The notes under the pieces are model-generated. The model saw only the letters and a list, made by a program, of their open reading frames with translations, had not been told where the DNA came from and searched no databases. 64,000 nt of DNA from JAJDUF01 sp965214295 (GTDB taxonomy: Bacteria > Chloroflexota > UBA11872 > UBA12225 > JAJDUF01): the NCBI GenBank assembly GCA_965214295.1, contig OZ243944.1, positions 1,674,001 to 1,738,000 of the forward strand. The letters run 5' to 3'. The first letter of the stretch is position 1. Each line of letters opens with the position of its first letter. Made by a program: the position numbers and the translations under genes. Positions 35,244 through 44,224 of the stretch are shown piece by piece.

Positions 35244-36692
35244 ATGTCTGAGAATGGAGCCGTGGAATACGTTGTCGAGCCACAGAAACGGGTGCCCGTC
35301 GCCTACGACGTGGATGTGGCCGTGGTAGGCGCCGGCATTGGCGGGTTGTTCGCGGCGCTTGCGGCGGGCAAGCAAGGCGCCAAGACGCTGCTGATTGATC
35401 GCCTGGCCGCGCTCGGCGGCAACATCGGTCCGGCCATGATCGTTGCCGGCGGTTTGTATAACGAAGCCGACGGCACTCTGGTCGGTGGGCTGTCCGGCAT
35501 CCCCAAAATGTTCATTGACACGATAGAGAAGCGCCGCACGGCCAACAACTACGCGGACGAGACGAGCCTAGTGTCGTATCTGGGCGCCAAGCTCAGTGAA
35601 GAGTGGGGCATCGAGCTGTTGCTGACCGTATGGGCCGGCGATCCGATCATGGAAGACAACCGCGTGACCGGCCTGTTTGTGGAGGGCAAGTCGGGGCGGG
35701 TGGCAGTCAAGGCCAAGGTCGTGATAGATGCCACGGCCGACGTTGACATCGCCCGCCGCGCCGGTGCGCCGGTCATCATGGCCTCGCCACCCGATCCGGC
35801 ACACGGGCCGCTGGTCAGAGAGCGGCGGGGCGGCGCGCCGTACCGCGTTTGGAACGATACGGCCCTGTTCTATATCGTCGCCGGCGTGGACTTTGCCGCC
35901 TACGACGCTTTCGCGGCGACCCGCGTGCCACTCAGCGACGCGGATCGAGAGTGGGTACGTGGCCGTAACCCCGGCCGCTTTCCGCAGCCGATGCTGCCGC
36001 TCCTGCGCCAGGCTTGGGAGGACGGGTCGTACCGACACATGCGCGACCTGGAGCCGACGGTGCATACCGAGAGCGCGGCGATATTGCAGTTCGATGGACA
36101 CGTCGGCTCTTCGCGGCTCAACGTGCGCGGCGAAATCCGCCGGGAGGACATGAAGCAGCACTCCAAGATCGAGACCGCCGCGCGCGTCCACGCCCAAGAG
36201 ACCTTGCACTTCTATCGGGAGCACGTGCCTGGCTTCCAGCGAGCCTACATGCTGTTCATGGTCCCGTACTTCGGCGCCCGCGGCGGGCCGTGCATTGACG
36301 GAGAGCGCACCCTCACCGCCATGGAAGCCTACGAGGGCAAGAAGTTCCAGGACGTGATGTACCGGAATATCCATGAAGGGCAAGCGATGCACGGTGGAGA
36401 AAAATCGGGCCACGACGCCCCGTATCGCATGATCCAGCCGAAAGGGGTGGAGGGTCTGCTCGTGACTGGCCGTGGCGCCGCCTACGTCCGCCGCGGTCAC
36501 GACCCGACCGGGATGCGGGCGCGACCGAGCATCATGGCCCTGGGAGAGGCCACCGGCATTGCCGCCGCTCTCTCCGCAAAGCTGGGGGTCACGCCCAAGG
36601 CGCTCGACGTGAAGACGCTGCAACGGGAGTTGCTCCGCCAGGGCGCCTACTTGGGTGACGCGGTGCGCCTCGCCGAGCTGGGACTACACTAA
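35244..36692 (+). CDS. FAD-dependent oxidoreductase
   Basis: A 482-residue flavoprotein. The FAD-binding motif VAVVGAGIGGLFAA follows a short N-terminal tail, and an ALGGN segment, a VVIDATAD strand and a GLLVTGRGA segment near the C-terminus fit the FAD_oxidored (PF12831-like) group. No Cys motif or signal peptide is obvious. GGGAGAGG precedes the ATG; a longer frame runs through the tandem repeat and is rejected. Substrate unknown. Confidence 0.82.
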   Translation: MSENGAVEYVVEPQKRVPVAYDVDVAVVGAGIGGLFAALAAGKQGAKTLLIDRLAALGGNIGPAMIVAGGLYNEADGTLVGGLSGIPKMFIDTIEKRRTANNYADETSLVSYLGAKLSEEWGIELLLTVWAGDPIMEDNRVTGLFVEGKSGRVAVKAKVVIDATADVDIARRAGAPVIMASPPDPAHGPLVRERRGGAPYRVWNDTALFYIVAGVDFAAYDAFAATRVPLSDADREWVRGRNPGRFPQPMLPLLRQAWEDGSYRHMRDLEPTVHTESAAILQFDGHVGSSRLNVRGEIRREDMKQHSKIETAARVHAQETLHFYREHVPGFQRAYMLFMVPYFGARGGPCIDGERTLTAMEAYEGKKFQDVMYRNIHEGQAMHGGEKSGHDAPYRMIQPKGVEGLLVTGRGAAYVRRGHDPTGMRARPSIMALGEATGIAAALSAKLGVTPKALDVKTLQRELLRQGAYLGDAVRLAELGLH

Positions 36693-36725
36693 GCGCCGGG
36701 TGCCCTGGGTCGCACCTAGGCACAC

Positions 36726-36752
36726 GTCATGGCGGCGGAAGCCGCCATCCAG
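36726..36752. repeat. dispersed palindromic repeat
   Basis: GTCATGGCGG-x-CCGCCATCCAG hairpin, followed by another C/G-rich stem region (about 36775-36850) before the next gene. Confidence 0.55.
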
Positions 36753-36875
36753 GGCCATTCCTGGCCCCCATACTCCCCCCGCTCCGCAGGGGGACAGCGT
36801 ATTCCCTCCCCTGTGCGTCAGCACGGGGGGAGGGCAAGGGTGGGGGCCACAGCTGCAACTGGCTAGGAGGACACC

Positions 36876-37625
36876 ATGACCGCTATTGACTTTGCCAGCT
36901 CGTATATGACCTGGTTTGGCCCTGGAAATCATGCGCGGATCCAGCTCGATGCGGCCTGCACCATCGTTGACGAGCAAGCGGGGGCGGAGGAGATCTTCTA
37001 CCTGATTGCGCCTTGTCGCTCCGAGCGTTGCTACATGGATGATCCGCTGTTCACGATGCCCAACTATGAGTTCTGCGGTATCTGGTCCCAGGATGAATTC
37101 CTCCTTATTCGGACGCATTGGGTGAGCGAACGGGACAATCGCCAATACGGTGTCATCCGTGAGCACTGGGATGCCGTGCAGCTGGACATTCGCCGCTTTC
37201 CGCAGGCGGAGCAGCTCCCGGATCGAGCCGCTATCGTCACGGCGACGCTCGCCAACCGCCCCCTCATTGCCCGCACCGAGCTGCACGATGAGGCGGGCCG
37301 GCAGCGGGCGGTGCTGGAGTATCCGGTGCGGACGATGAATGTGCTGCCGGGGCCGGCGGCGCGCGTGCCCCGCAATCCACCACAGTTCCAGGTGGACACC
37401 GGGCCGCTGATCGTCCCGGACTTCGCATCGACCGCGGACCATCAGATCGAGCGCTTCGACATGGGATACCTTGTCTACCAGGAGTTCGATCAGGCAGAGT
37501 TCATCTTGCGCCGGCCGGTGCCGGTCCCGTCGGCAGAGCAGCCGGCGACCGAGACAACGGACTACTCGGCCGTCCGAATAATCCCGGCCCGCAACACCAT
37601 TCTCGCGCCGCCGGCCCCGGCGTGA
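36876..37625 (+). CDS. conserved-looking protein of unknown function
   Basis: A 249-residue protein I cannot assign. It is soluble, with many Trp/Tyr/Phe residues in its first 100 positions (SYMTWFGPGN, FYLIAPCRSERCYM, EFCGIWSQDEF) and beta-rich spacing, ending in a Pro/Ala-rich tail. Three Cys fall within about 25 residues (CRSERC and FCG) and could bind metal or form a disulfide. AGGAGG precedes the ATG. It sits 66 bp upstream of a Gfo/Idh/MocA gene on the same strand, so a small-molecule or sugar-related role is plausible but unproven. Confidence 0.7.
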   Translation: MTAIDFASSYMTWFGPGNHARIQLDAACTIVDEQAGAEEIFYLIAPCRSERCYMDDPLFTMPNYEFCGIWSQDEFLLIRTHWVSERDNRQYGVIREHWDAVQLDIRRFPQAEQLPDRAAIVTATLANRPLIARTELHDEAGRQRAVLEYPVRTMNVLPGPAARVPRNPPQFQVDTGPLIVPDFASTADHQIERFDMGYLVYQEFDQAEFILRRPVPVPSAEQPATETTDYSAVRIIPARNTILAPPAPA

Positions 37626-37691
37626 TGGGGGCGAGCCGTTGGCCGAAATTGGTATCCTGCCTGGCGCTGCCGAGCTTGTGTACGAAAGGCG

Positions 37692-38846
37692 ATGAACATG
37701 GGTATCGAGCGTGCCACCTATCAGGACACGTATCGCGCCGGGGTCATTGGACACACCGGCCGCGGGAACTACGGTCACGGCTTGGACGTGGCCTTTGTCG
37801 GCTTACCGAACGTGCGGCTCGTTGCCGTGGCCGATGCCGACGACGCGGGGCGCGCGGAGGCGGTGGAGCGCACGGGCGCCGAGCGCGCCTATGCCGACTA
37901 CCGCGACATGCTCGCGCAAGAGAGCCTCGATCTGGTCGCCATTGGGCCGCGTTGGCTGGACCAGCACGAGGCGATGACCATTGCCGCTGCCGAGGCCGGC
38001 GTGAAAGCCATCTATGCCGAAAAGCCGATGGCGCCGTCGCTCGCGGCGGCAGATCGTATGCTGTCGGCCTGTGACCGGCATGGCGTGAAGATTGCCTACG
38101 CCCACCAGAATCGCGCTTACCCCGGACCGGCGCTCGTGCAGGAGTATCTCGCCCGCGGCGAGCTAGGTCGGTTGCGCGTCATCCGCGCTTTCGGGAAGCA
38201 AGACCGTCGTGGCGGGGGGATGGACCTGCTCGTGCTCGGCACCCACCTGCTCGACCTGATGCGCCTTTTCGCCGGCGATGCTCGCTGGTGTCACGGTCAC
38301 GTCACTCGGAATGGGCGCGACGCAACCGTCGCAGACATCGAGGTGGCCCAAGAAGAAGGGGGGCTGATCGCCGGCGACGATGTGATCGCGCAGTATGGCT
38401 TCGATCATGGCGTCCTGGGCACCTACGAGTGCGGGCGGGCGGGAGACGGCGGCGGCTCCCCTTACTTCCGGGTAGAGGTCTGCGGCACTGATGGCATGCT
38501 GACCTTCTGGAGCAGCCCCGATTCGCCGATCTACCTGTTCCCCGGCCCGTTTGCGCCACCGGACCGGCTCTCCGAGTGGCAGCTAGTGCAGCCGGGGCCG
38601 CTGCCGCCGGCGCTGGGGCCGGAGAGCTTGCGCGGCGGCATGCACACGGCGAACCAGCTCATCGTGTGCGACTTGCTGGCGGCGGTCGAGGCAGACCGCG
38701 CACCGGCCATGTCGAGCGGGCACGACACCCGGGCTGCGCTGGAGATGATTCTCGCCGTCTACGAATCGCACCGTCAGGGTACGCGGGTCGCGCTCCCGCT
38801 GGCCGACCGCCAGCACCCCCTCGCCCGCTGGCAGCGCGAAGCATAA
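37692..38846 (+). CDS. Gfo/Idh/MocA-family oxidoreductase
   Basis: A 384-residue NAD(P)-dependent dehydrogenase-like protein. The cofactor loop reads GVIGHTGRGNYGH, an unusual variant of GxGxxG. EKPMAPS carries the conserved EKP, and GTHLLDLMRLF provides the substrate-side His and Asp. The ATG at 37692 is used; a second ATG two codons on is equally possible. It follows the unknown 249-residue protein closely. Substrate unknown. Confidence 0.82.
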   Translation: MNMGIERATYQDTYRAGVIGHTGRGNYGHGLDVAFVGLPNVRLVAVADADDAGRAEAVERTGAERAYADYRDMLAQESLDLVAIGPRWLDQHEAMTIAAAEAGVKAIYAEKPMAPSLAAADRMLSACDRHGVKIAYAHQNRAYPGPALVQEYLARGELGRLRVIRAFGKQDRRGGGMDLLVLGTHLLDLMRLFAGDARWCHGHVTRNGRDATVADIEVAQEEGGLIAGDDVIAQYGFDHGVLGTYECGRAGDGGGSPYFRVEVCGTDGMLTFWSSPDSPIYLFPGPFAPPDRLSEWQLVQPGPLPPALGPESLRGGMHTANQLIVCDLLAAVEADRAPAMSSGHDTRAALEMILAVYESHRQGTRVALPLADRQHPLARWQREA

Positions 38847-38937
38847 CTACGCCTCCTGCTCCGGTATTGCACCTCACCCCCGGCCCCCTCTCGACCACGG
38901 TCGCGGGAATGACGGGGAGAGGCGGGGGAGTGGAGTG

Positions 38938-40122
38938 TCACGCCGCGCGTGCTTCGAGCCAGTCCAAGGTGATCTCAAGACCAAAGCCCGGCGCGTCCGA
39001 CGGCCGGACGTAGCCGTCCTGGACCGGGGGGGTGCCGGGTAGCAGGGTCATCTCCGCCAAGGGTACACCCGGCGGCGCTACGCCTTCGGAGCGCTCGCCC
39101 CAAGCGATCACCGGCATCGCGTAGGCAAGATGCTGGCCGTAGGGATAGTTCATGCCGCCGTGTCCGATCACCGTCAGTCCATGGGCCTCCGCGATGTGGC
39201 AGATTCGCACGCTGGCGGTGACGCCGCCCACCCATTGGATGTCCGGCTGTAGGATGTCTACCAGTCCCCGCCCCGCGGCCTGCGCGAACGGATGGATCGT
39301 GTACCAGTGCTCGCCGGTCGCCAGGGTTTGCCCCGGCACCCGGGACCGCAGGTTGGCATAGCTCTCCATGTCCTCCGGCAACAGGTAGTCTTCGAGCCAC
39401 TTGATCCGATACGGCTTCAGCGCCTCCACCACGCGCACGGCGTATTCCACGTTCAGCGACAGCCACGAGTCCACGGCCAGCTCGACGTCGGGGCCGACCT
39501 GCTCTCGTGCTCGCGCGACCAGCTCGACGTTCTTGTTCAACCCGGCCAGCCCCGCGTCAGGCCCATGGCGCAGGAAGACCTTGACGGCCTCGAAACCAAG
39601 CTCGAGGTACCATTCCAGATAGTCGCTGGTCTTGTAGTCGAGCATAGTGTTGGAGGCATAACAGAAAATCCGGTCCTTGACCGGGCCGCCGAGCAGCTCG
39701 TACACCGGCCGGCGCAGCAGTTTCCCTTTCAGGTCCCAGAGCGCGTTATCAACGGCGCTGATGGCGTAGCTGGCTACCCCGGTGGCGCCGTATGGCGCGG
39801 CGGAGCGCCGCAGCATGTCCCATAGCTTCTCGGTCGCCAGGGGATTCTGCCCGGCCAACAGCTGGGCAAAGTGATCGTTGATGATCGAGCAGACCGGCCC
39901 CGCCATATGGGTAAACCCCAGTCCCCAGGTGCCGTCGTCGGCGGTGACGACGCAGGCCGTGCGTGGCCAGCGCTCACTCCAGCTGCGGCCGGGCTTGTCG
40001 TAGGCATACCGGTCCATCGGGCTGACGAAATGGCCGCCGTCGGGGTCCTTGGCCACTCGTGCCGGGGTCGTCGGATGGGGCGCCAAGTACACCGGTACCG
40101 CCCGGACCTCTCTGATGTTCAT
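38938..40122 (-). CDS. L-rhamnonate dehydratase-like enolase-superfamily enzyme
   Basis: A 394-residue enolase-superfamily dehydratase. Metal ligands are Asp in LAVDSWLSLNVEYAVR, Glu in KWLEDYLLPEDMESY and Glu in LATGEHWYT; the base His is in VIGHGGMNYPYG. These segments and LQPDIQWVGG match my memory of E. coli rhamnonate dehydratase. The product would be 2-keto-3-deoxy-L-rhamnonate, a substrate for HpaI-type aldolases like the one at 6.0 kb. The ATG start follows GGAGAG. It is divergent from the sugar isomerase-like gene. The exact sugar acid is inferred. Confidence 0.83.
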   Translation of the reverse strand: MNIREVRAVPVYLAPHPTTPARVAKDPDGGHFVSPMDRYAYDKPGRSWSERWPRTACVVTADDGTWGLGFTHMAGPVCSIINDHFAQLLAGQNPLATEKLWDMLRRSAAPYGATGVASYAISAVDNALWDLKGKLLRRPVYELLGGPVKDRIFCYASNTMLDYKTSDYLEWYLELGFEAVKVFLRHGPDAGLAGLNKNVELVARAREQVGPDVELAVDSWLSLNVEYAVRVVEALKPYRIKWLEDYLLPEDMESYANLRSRVPGQTLATGEHWYTIHPFAQAAGRGLVDILQPDIQWVGGVTASVRICHIAEAHGLTVIGHGGMNYPYGQHLAYAMPVIAWGERSEGVAPPGVPLAEMTLLPGTPPVQDGYVRPSDAPGFGLEITLDWLEARAA

Positions 40123-40241
40123 GCGTACACGTCTCTCCGGCGCGTGATGGGGGTGCCGCGCTGTCGAGCGAGGCCACAGCGAGGATACCAACGGAGCGTC
40201 GGTCGCTCGCCGGGATCGTGCCAGGGCCTTTCCATTGTCAC

Positions 40242-40324
40242 CACTTCGACAGGCTCAGTGCCGGCTCTGAGCGGAGCGCAGGGTCTCTCCCGTGGCCGAG
40301 ATTCTGCGCTCCGCTCGGAATGAC
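40242..40324. repeat. dispersed repeats, two subtypes
   Basis: CACTTCGACAGGCTCAGTG at about 40242-40260 and GAGATTCTGCGCTCCGCTCG ending in GAATGAC at about 40296-40324, related to sequence inside 56233-56411. Confidence 0.55.
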
Positions 40325-40396
40325 AGTGGACAGGCCGCTCAGAATGACCGGTTTTGGCGGCGACTTTGGAAAGTCCCTCGGATTGCGCGGCTGGCA

Positions 40397-40425
40397 TTGA
40401 CCGGAACCGGGGGCGTTGCTAGACT
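40397..40425 (+). promoter_or_regulatory. sigma70-like promoter
   Basis: TTGACC, 17 bases, TAGACT. The -35 matches consensus at five of six positions and the spacing is ideal; the transcript would begin about 45 bases before the GTG of the next gene. Confidence 0.45.
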
Positions 40426-40476
40426 GTGGCGCTCGCACGACGGTACGGCGGGCATACGCTCAAGCGGAGGTAGTGT

Positions 40477-41415
40477 GTGGACACGCACTGGAGTAACTAC
40501 CTACAGATCGGCCTCGTGCATTTCATGATGTACCCGGAGACGATGGGAGGGGACGGCCCCATCGTCGAGACCGTTCAGCGGGTGGCTGCGGACCCGTTCT
40601 TCGACGTGCTGGAAGTGACGCGGATGCAAGACCCGGCGGTGCGGCAACAGGTCCGGGAAATCGTGGACATGGCGCACATGGACCTGGGGTTCGGATCGCA
40701 GCCGGGCATTCTGGGCAACCAGCTCAACACGGCGGCACTCGATGAAGACCTGCGCCAACGTTCCGTGGCCGACATCAAGGCGTCCATTGACCAAGCCTAC
40801 GAGCACGGTGTCCGATTGCTGGCGATGATTGACGGGCTAGGCTCGTGGCCGGGCGAGGACCACAAGGAGCAAGCTATCGAGCAGGTGACCAAGAGCCTGC
40901 GGGAAATCTGCCAGTACGCCCAAGACCAGGCCGGCGATTATTGCTTGACGATCTCTTTGGAGACGTTCGACCGCTCCATCGAAAAGAAATCCCTACTGGG
41001 GCCGACCCGCGACGCGGTGGCGGTGGGGGAGCGAGTGCGGGAGACGCACCCGAACTTCGGTCTGACCATTGACCTGAGCCACCTCCCGCTGCTGGGAGAA
41101 ACCCCGGAGGAGTCGCTGACACTGGCTCAGGACCTGCTGATCCATACCCATATCGGCAACTGTCTGATGGGCGACCCCGATCACCCGGCCTATGGCGACA
41201 AGCACCCTCGCTTCGGCGCCCCAGGCACCGAGAACGACGTGAGCGATTTGGTGGAGTTTCTACAGGTACTCCGGCGTATCGGGTTCTTCGACAAGGAGCT
41301 ACCGACGCGCAAGCCGCTGGTCACATTCGAGGTGCGCCCGATGGAGGGTGAATCCCAAGACGTGCTGCTTGCCAACTGCCGGCGCGTGTGGCAGGCGGCC
41401 TGGGCACAGCTATAA
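40477..41415 (+). CDS. xylose-isomerase-like TIM-barrel sugar isomerase/epimerase
   Basis: A 312-residue AP-endonuclease-2/xylose-isomerase-fold protein. Metal-site residues fit: Glu in ISLETFDR, Asp/His in LTIDLSHLPL, His in HTHIGNC and Glu in VTFEVRP near the end. Such enzymes isomerise or epimerise sugars, or act on inositols. GTG is the start, with GGAGG six bases upstream. It precedes a 2-hydroxyacid dehydrogenase and a small cyclophilin-like gene, likely one operon of three. Specific substrate unknown. Confidence 0.82.
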   Translation: MDTHWSNYLQIGLVHFMMYPETMGGDGPIVETVQRVAADPFFDVLEVTRMQDPAVRQQVREIVDMAHMDLGFGSQPGILGNQLNTAALDEDLRQRSVADIKASIDQAYEHGVRLLAMIDGLGSWPGEDHKEQAIEQVTKSLREICQYAQDQAGDYCLTISLETFDRSIEKKSLLGPTRDAVAVGERVRETHPNFGLTIDLSHLPLLGETPEESLTLAQDLLIHTHIGNCLMGDPDHPAYGDKHPRFGAPGTENDVSDLVEFLQVLRRIGFFDKELPTRKPLVTFEVRPMEGESQDVLLANCRRVWQAAWAQL

Positions 41416-41458
41416 GTGAGCACCGACCGGTCAGAAATTAGAAAAAGGAGAGAAGGCC

Positions 41459-42445
41459 ATGCCAACGGTCTACGTCACTCGCCGCATCCCGGAGAATGGC
41501 CCGGATTTATTGCGTGAGCATTGCACCGTTCGCCAGTGGGACAGCGACGACGTGATCCCGCGCGACGTGCTCTTGCGGGAAGTGCAGGACGTGGACGGGC
41601 TACTCAGCCTGCTCACGGAGCCGATCAACGATGAGGTCCTGGACGCGGCGCCGAATCTCAAGGTCGTGGCCAACCTGGCGGTCGGTTTCGACAACTTCGA
41701 TGTGCCTGCCCTGACAAAGCGCGGCGTGGTCGGTACCAACACCCCGGAAGTGCTCACCGATACGACGGCTGACCTGGCCTGGACCTTGATGATGGCCGCG
41801 GCGCGACGAATCGTGCCCGGCTACAAGTACGTAACGGACGACCACTGGAAGACGTGGGGACCGCTGCTGCTCATGGGCCAGGATATTCACCATGCCACGC
41901 TCGGCCTGATCGGCGTGGGACGGATCGGCGCCGGCATGGCCCGGCGGGCGCAGGGTTTCTCGATGCGGGTCCTCTACTACGATGTCTTCCGCCGCGAGGA
42001 CCTGGAAGAGGAGCTAGGGATTGAGTTCGCGGACCAGGAAACGGTGCTGCGCGAGGCGGATTTCATCAGCCTGCACACGCCATACATGCCGGCGACGCAC
42101 CATCTCATCAGCCACGAGCAGCTGAAGATGATGAAGAACACTGCGGTGCTCGTCAACTCCTCGCGCGGCCCGGTGGTGGACCCCGACGCCTTGTACGAGG
42201 CGCTGCGCGACGGCGAGATCGACTCCGCCGGCTTGGATGTCACGGAGCCGGAGCCGCTGCCGGCCGATCACCGCCTGCTGACGCTCGATAACTGTCTCGT
42301 CGTGCCGCACATCGCCAGCGCGAGCTACGAGACGCGGGCCGCGATGTCGCAGCTCGCCGCCGAGAACATCGTAGCCGTCCTGAGTGGCAAGAAGCCGCCT
42401 ACGCCGGTCAACCCGGAGGTGGTGGTGGCGCAAGGACTCCGGTAG
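41459..42445 (+). CDS. D-isomer-specific 2-hydroxyacid dehydrogenase
   Basis: A 328-residue NAD(P)-dependent dehydrogenase of the glyoxylate/hydroxypyruvate reductase group. The cofactor loop is GVGRIGAGMA; the catalytic Arg is in NSSRGPVVD, the Glu in DVTEPEPL and the His in VPHIASAS. AAAAAGGAGAG precedes the ATG. It lies 43 bp after the isomerase-like gene, so the two may process the same hydroxyacid or sugar fragment. A glyoxylate or 2-ketogluconate type activity is plausible. Confidence 0.9.
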   Translation: MPTVYVTRRIPENGPDLLREHCTVRQWDSDDVIPRDVLLREVQDVDGLLSLLTEPINDEVLDAAPNLKVVANLAVGFDNFDVPALTKRGVVGTNTPEVLTDTTADLAWTLMMAAARRIVPGYKYVTDDHWKTWGPLLLMGQDIHHATLGLIGVGRIGAGMARRAQGFSMRVLYYDVFRREDLEEELGIEFADQETVLREADFISLHTPYMPATHHLISHEQLKMMKNTAVLVNSSRGPVVDPDALYEALRDGEIDSAGLDVTEPEPLPADHRLLTLDNCLVVPHIASASYETRAAMSQLAAENIVAVLSGKKPPTPVNPEVVVAQGLR

Positions 42446-42481
42446 GGGCAGCGAACAGGTGTGGAGGGAGAGCGGACAGCG

Positions 42482-42868
42482 ATGAACGCCGTGACCGGAC
42501 GCACCATCCGCATCCGTGCGGGCGGCGTTGAAGCGCTCGCGGATCTCAATGCCGGCGAGACGGCCGCGGCCGTCTGGGACGCGCTCCCTTTCACTATCCC
42601 GGCGAACACGTGGGGCGACGAAATCTACTTTACGATCCCGGTCGGCCTGGAGGAAGACGCTGCCCAACCGACGGTAGGGCTGGGCGATTTGGGCTATTGG
42701 CCCCCGGCGCGCGCGTTCTGCATCTTCTTCGGCCCGACGCCGATGAGCAGCCCCGGCGAAATCCGTCCGGCCAGCCCGGTGAACCTGTTCGGCAAGCTGC
42801 GCGGCGACCCGACGGTGTTCCGCAGGGTGCAGGCCGGTACGCCGGTGACCGTCGAGCGCGCCGCGTAG
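42482..42868 (+). CDS. small cyclophilin-like fold protein
   Basis: A 128-residue protein with a beta-rich pattern. GDEIYFTIPV, a GDLGYWPPARAFCIFFGPTPMS segment and a VNLFGKLRGDP segment fit the TM1367-like cyclophilin-fold family, whose function is unknown to me. No catalytic residues of peptidyl-prolyl isomerases are expected in that family. GGAGGGAG lies upstream. It closes the three-gene run after the hydroxyacid dehydrogenase. Confidence 0.65.
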   Translation: MNAVTGRTIRIRAGGVEALADLNAGETAAAVWDALPFTIPANTWGDEIYFTIPVGLEEDAAQPTVGLGDLGYWPPARAFCIFFGPTPMSSPGEIRPASPVNLFGKLRGDPTVFRRVQAGTPVTVERAA

Positions 42869-42933
42869 CGCCTGAGCCGGCAGCGGGGCGGCGGTGGTGC
42901 CTCGCGCAGCCTAACCCGCTGGCAGCGGCTGCA

Positions 42934-43161
42934 TCAGAAGGTCCACTTCACCTCCTCCGGCTCGCCGAAGTCGGCGACAACCTGCTCGTAGATCGCGCTC
43001 GGCGCCACGACGGCCGTTACGCGGCCTTTGTGCCAGAGGAGCTGGGTGTCCGGATAGAAGCCGAAGTACATCAACGCCACCTCGGCGGCCAGTGGCCGGC
43101 CGAACACGAGACGGAAACGATCCTCGTCAACGCGCTCTACGCGGGCACGCCGGCTAGGCAT
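42934..43161 (-). CDS. small protein following the MNT-HEPN gene
   Basis: A 75-residue protein, MPSRRARVERVDE onward, ending EEVKWTF. It has a beta-rich, aromatic centre (ALMYFGFYPDT) and no membrane segment. GAGGAG precedes the ATG, and the start is 13 bp after the stop of the MNT-HEPN-like gene, so they are probably co-translated. I do not recognise the family. A regulatory or antitoxin-accessory role is a guess from position. Confidence 0.55.
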   Translation of the reverse strand: MPSRRARVERVDEDRFRLVFGRPLAAEVALMYFGFYPDTQLLWHKGRVTAVVAPSAIYEQVVADFGEPEEVKWTF

Positions 43162-43174
43162 GGTACTCCTCACC

Positions 43175-44098
43175 TCAGCTCGACTCTGCGGCCCCGGCCG
43201 CTCGCCCGGCGGGATACCGGCGCAGGTAGGCACAGAAGGCGTTGAACTCCGCCGACAAGTCGCGGTGCGTGTCACTGAGCGTATGCAGCAACTCAACAAG
43301 GCGCGACCAGTTGAGGTCGGGGCCGTAAATGTTGCGAAAGCGATGACGAAACCGTAGATACCTGTCGAGATCCTCGCGTATCGCTGCGGAGATGATCGGG
43401 GGACGCCGGCCTGGATACGGTGCGGCCAACTGCGCGAGCAGCGTCTGATGCCACTGTTCATCTGAGGGCACGTGCTCGTCTACGATACGGGCGATGCGCT
43501 GGAAGGACCGTTCCGCGCCGTTGTAGAAGTCTTGGAGGATGCTGCCGCCGGCACGCACCTCGAAACAGGAAGAGGGGGTAAACGCCGGGTCAGTCAGAGG
43601 ACTGGCCTCTGCTACTAACTCCTCCATCCTGCCAAGCTCGTGCTTGATCTCTTCCGCGAGTAGGCGCCAGCGTGGTTGCTCCATTACTGCTCCGTCAGTC
43701 TCGTCCGAGGTGGCACTGTCGCTGTGGGCGAGCAGTATTCCGCGCTCCAGTACCGCCTCCTTGATATACGGCCGCACGGACTCCAGCGTGGACACATCGG
43801 CCGGGTGGCCTCGTGGCATGACTGCATCCACAGCGTCAAGCGCTGCCCAGAAGGCCTCACCGGGCAGGCCCTCGACGGCGAGGTCTATGTCGGAGGCCGG
43901 ATGAAACAGCACCGAGCCAGTGGCGGCCAGTGAGCCGAACAGATACACGCGCCGCGCGCCGTAGCGGTCGACGAGCAGAGTGGCGGCCTGCCGGGCCGCG
44001 GCCAGCGCTGCCGCGTGGTCGGTGGCGGCCGGCGCTGCCCCGACGGCCGGGGCGCTACGATCAGCGCCGGTGGTGACGGCGGCTCCGAGTTGGGCCAT
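43175..44098 (-). CDS. fused nucleotidyltransferase (MNT) and HEPN/HepT-like protein
   Basis: A 307-residue protein joining two modules usually encoded separately. Residues about 30-125 form a minimal nucleotidyltransferase: FGSLAATGS at 54-62 and SDIDL at 69-73 are the G-S and D-x-D motifs. Residues about 143-295 are an all-helical HepT-like domain with RFRHRFRNIYG at 249-259. As I remember it, the related motif reads FRH-x-x-RH-x-Y, so the second His is Asn here. In known pairs HepT is an RNase toxin and MNT silences it by adding AMP. A fusion would be a self-regulated or inactivated toxin, or another nucleic-acid enzyme. The ATG at 44098 is followed by a low-complexity Ala-rich start, so the true start could be later. 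Confidence 0.75.
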   Translation of the reverse strand: MAQLGAAVTTGADRSAPAVGAAPAATDHAAALAAARQAATLLVDRYGARRVYLFGSLAATGSVLFHPASDIDLAVEGLPGEAFWAALDAVDAVMPRGHPADVSTLESVRPYIKEAVLERGILLAHSDSATSDETDGAVMEQPRWRLLAEEIKHELGRMEELVAEASPLTDPAFTPSSCFEVRAGGSILQDFYNGAERSFQRIARIVDEHVPSDEQWHQTLLAQLAAPYPGRRPPIISAAIREDLDRYLRFRHRFRNIYGPDLNWSRLVELLHTLSDTHRDLSAEFNAFCAYLRRYPAGRAAGAAESS

Positions 44099-44224
44099 GT
44101 TCCCTTTATAGTAGCGACATAGTGGCGACCGGCGTAACGGTAAGCGGACGGCGGCCCCTTATTCATGATACGCTGGCGTTGGCCGTTGGGCACATCGGCG
44201 GCGCGCCGAGGCCGAGGAGCAACT

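Larger units (their letters stand above)
40123..40476. other. divergent intergenic region
   Basis: No gene is supported. The gap contains dispersed repeats (about 40242-40324) and a promoter-like pair for the rightward gene. Part is near-identical in pattern to the inner part of the MITE-like element at 56.2 kb. Confidence 0.55.
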
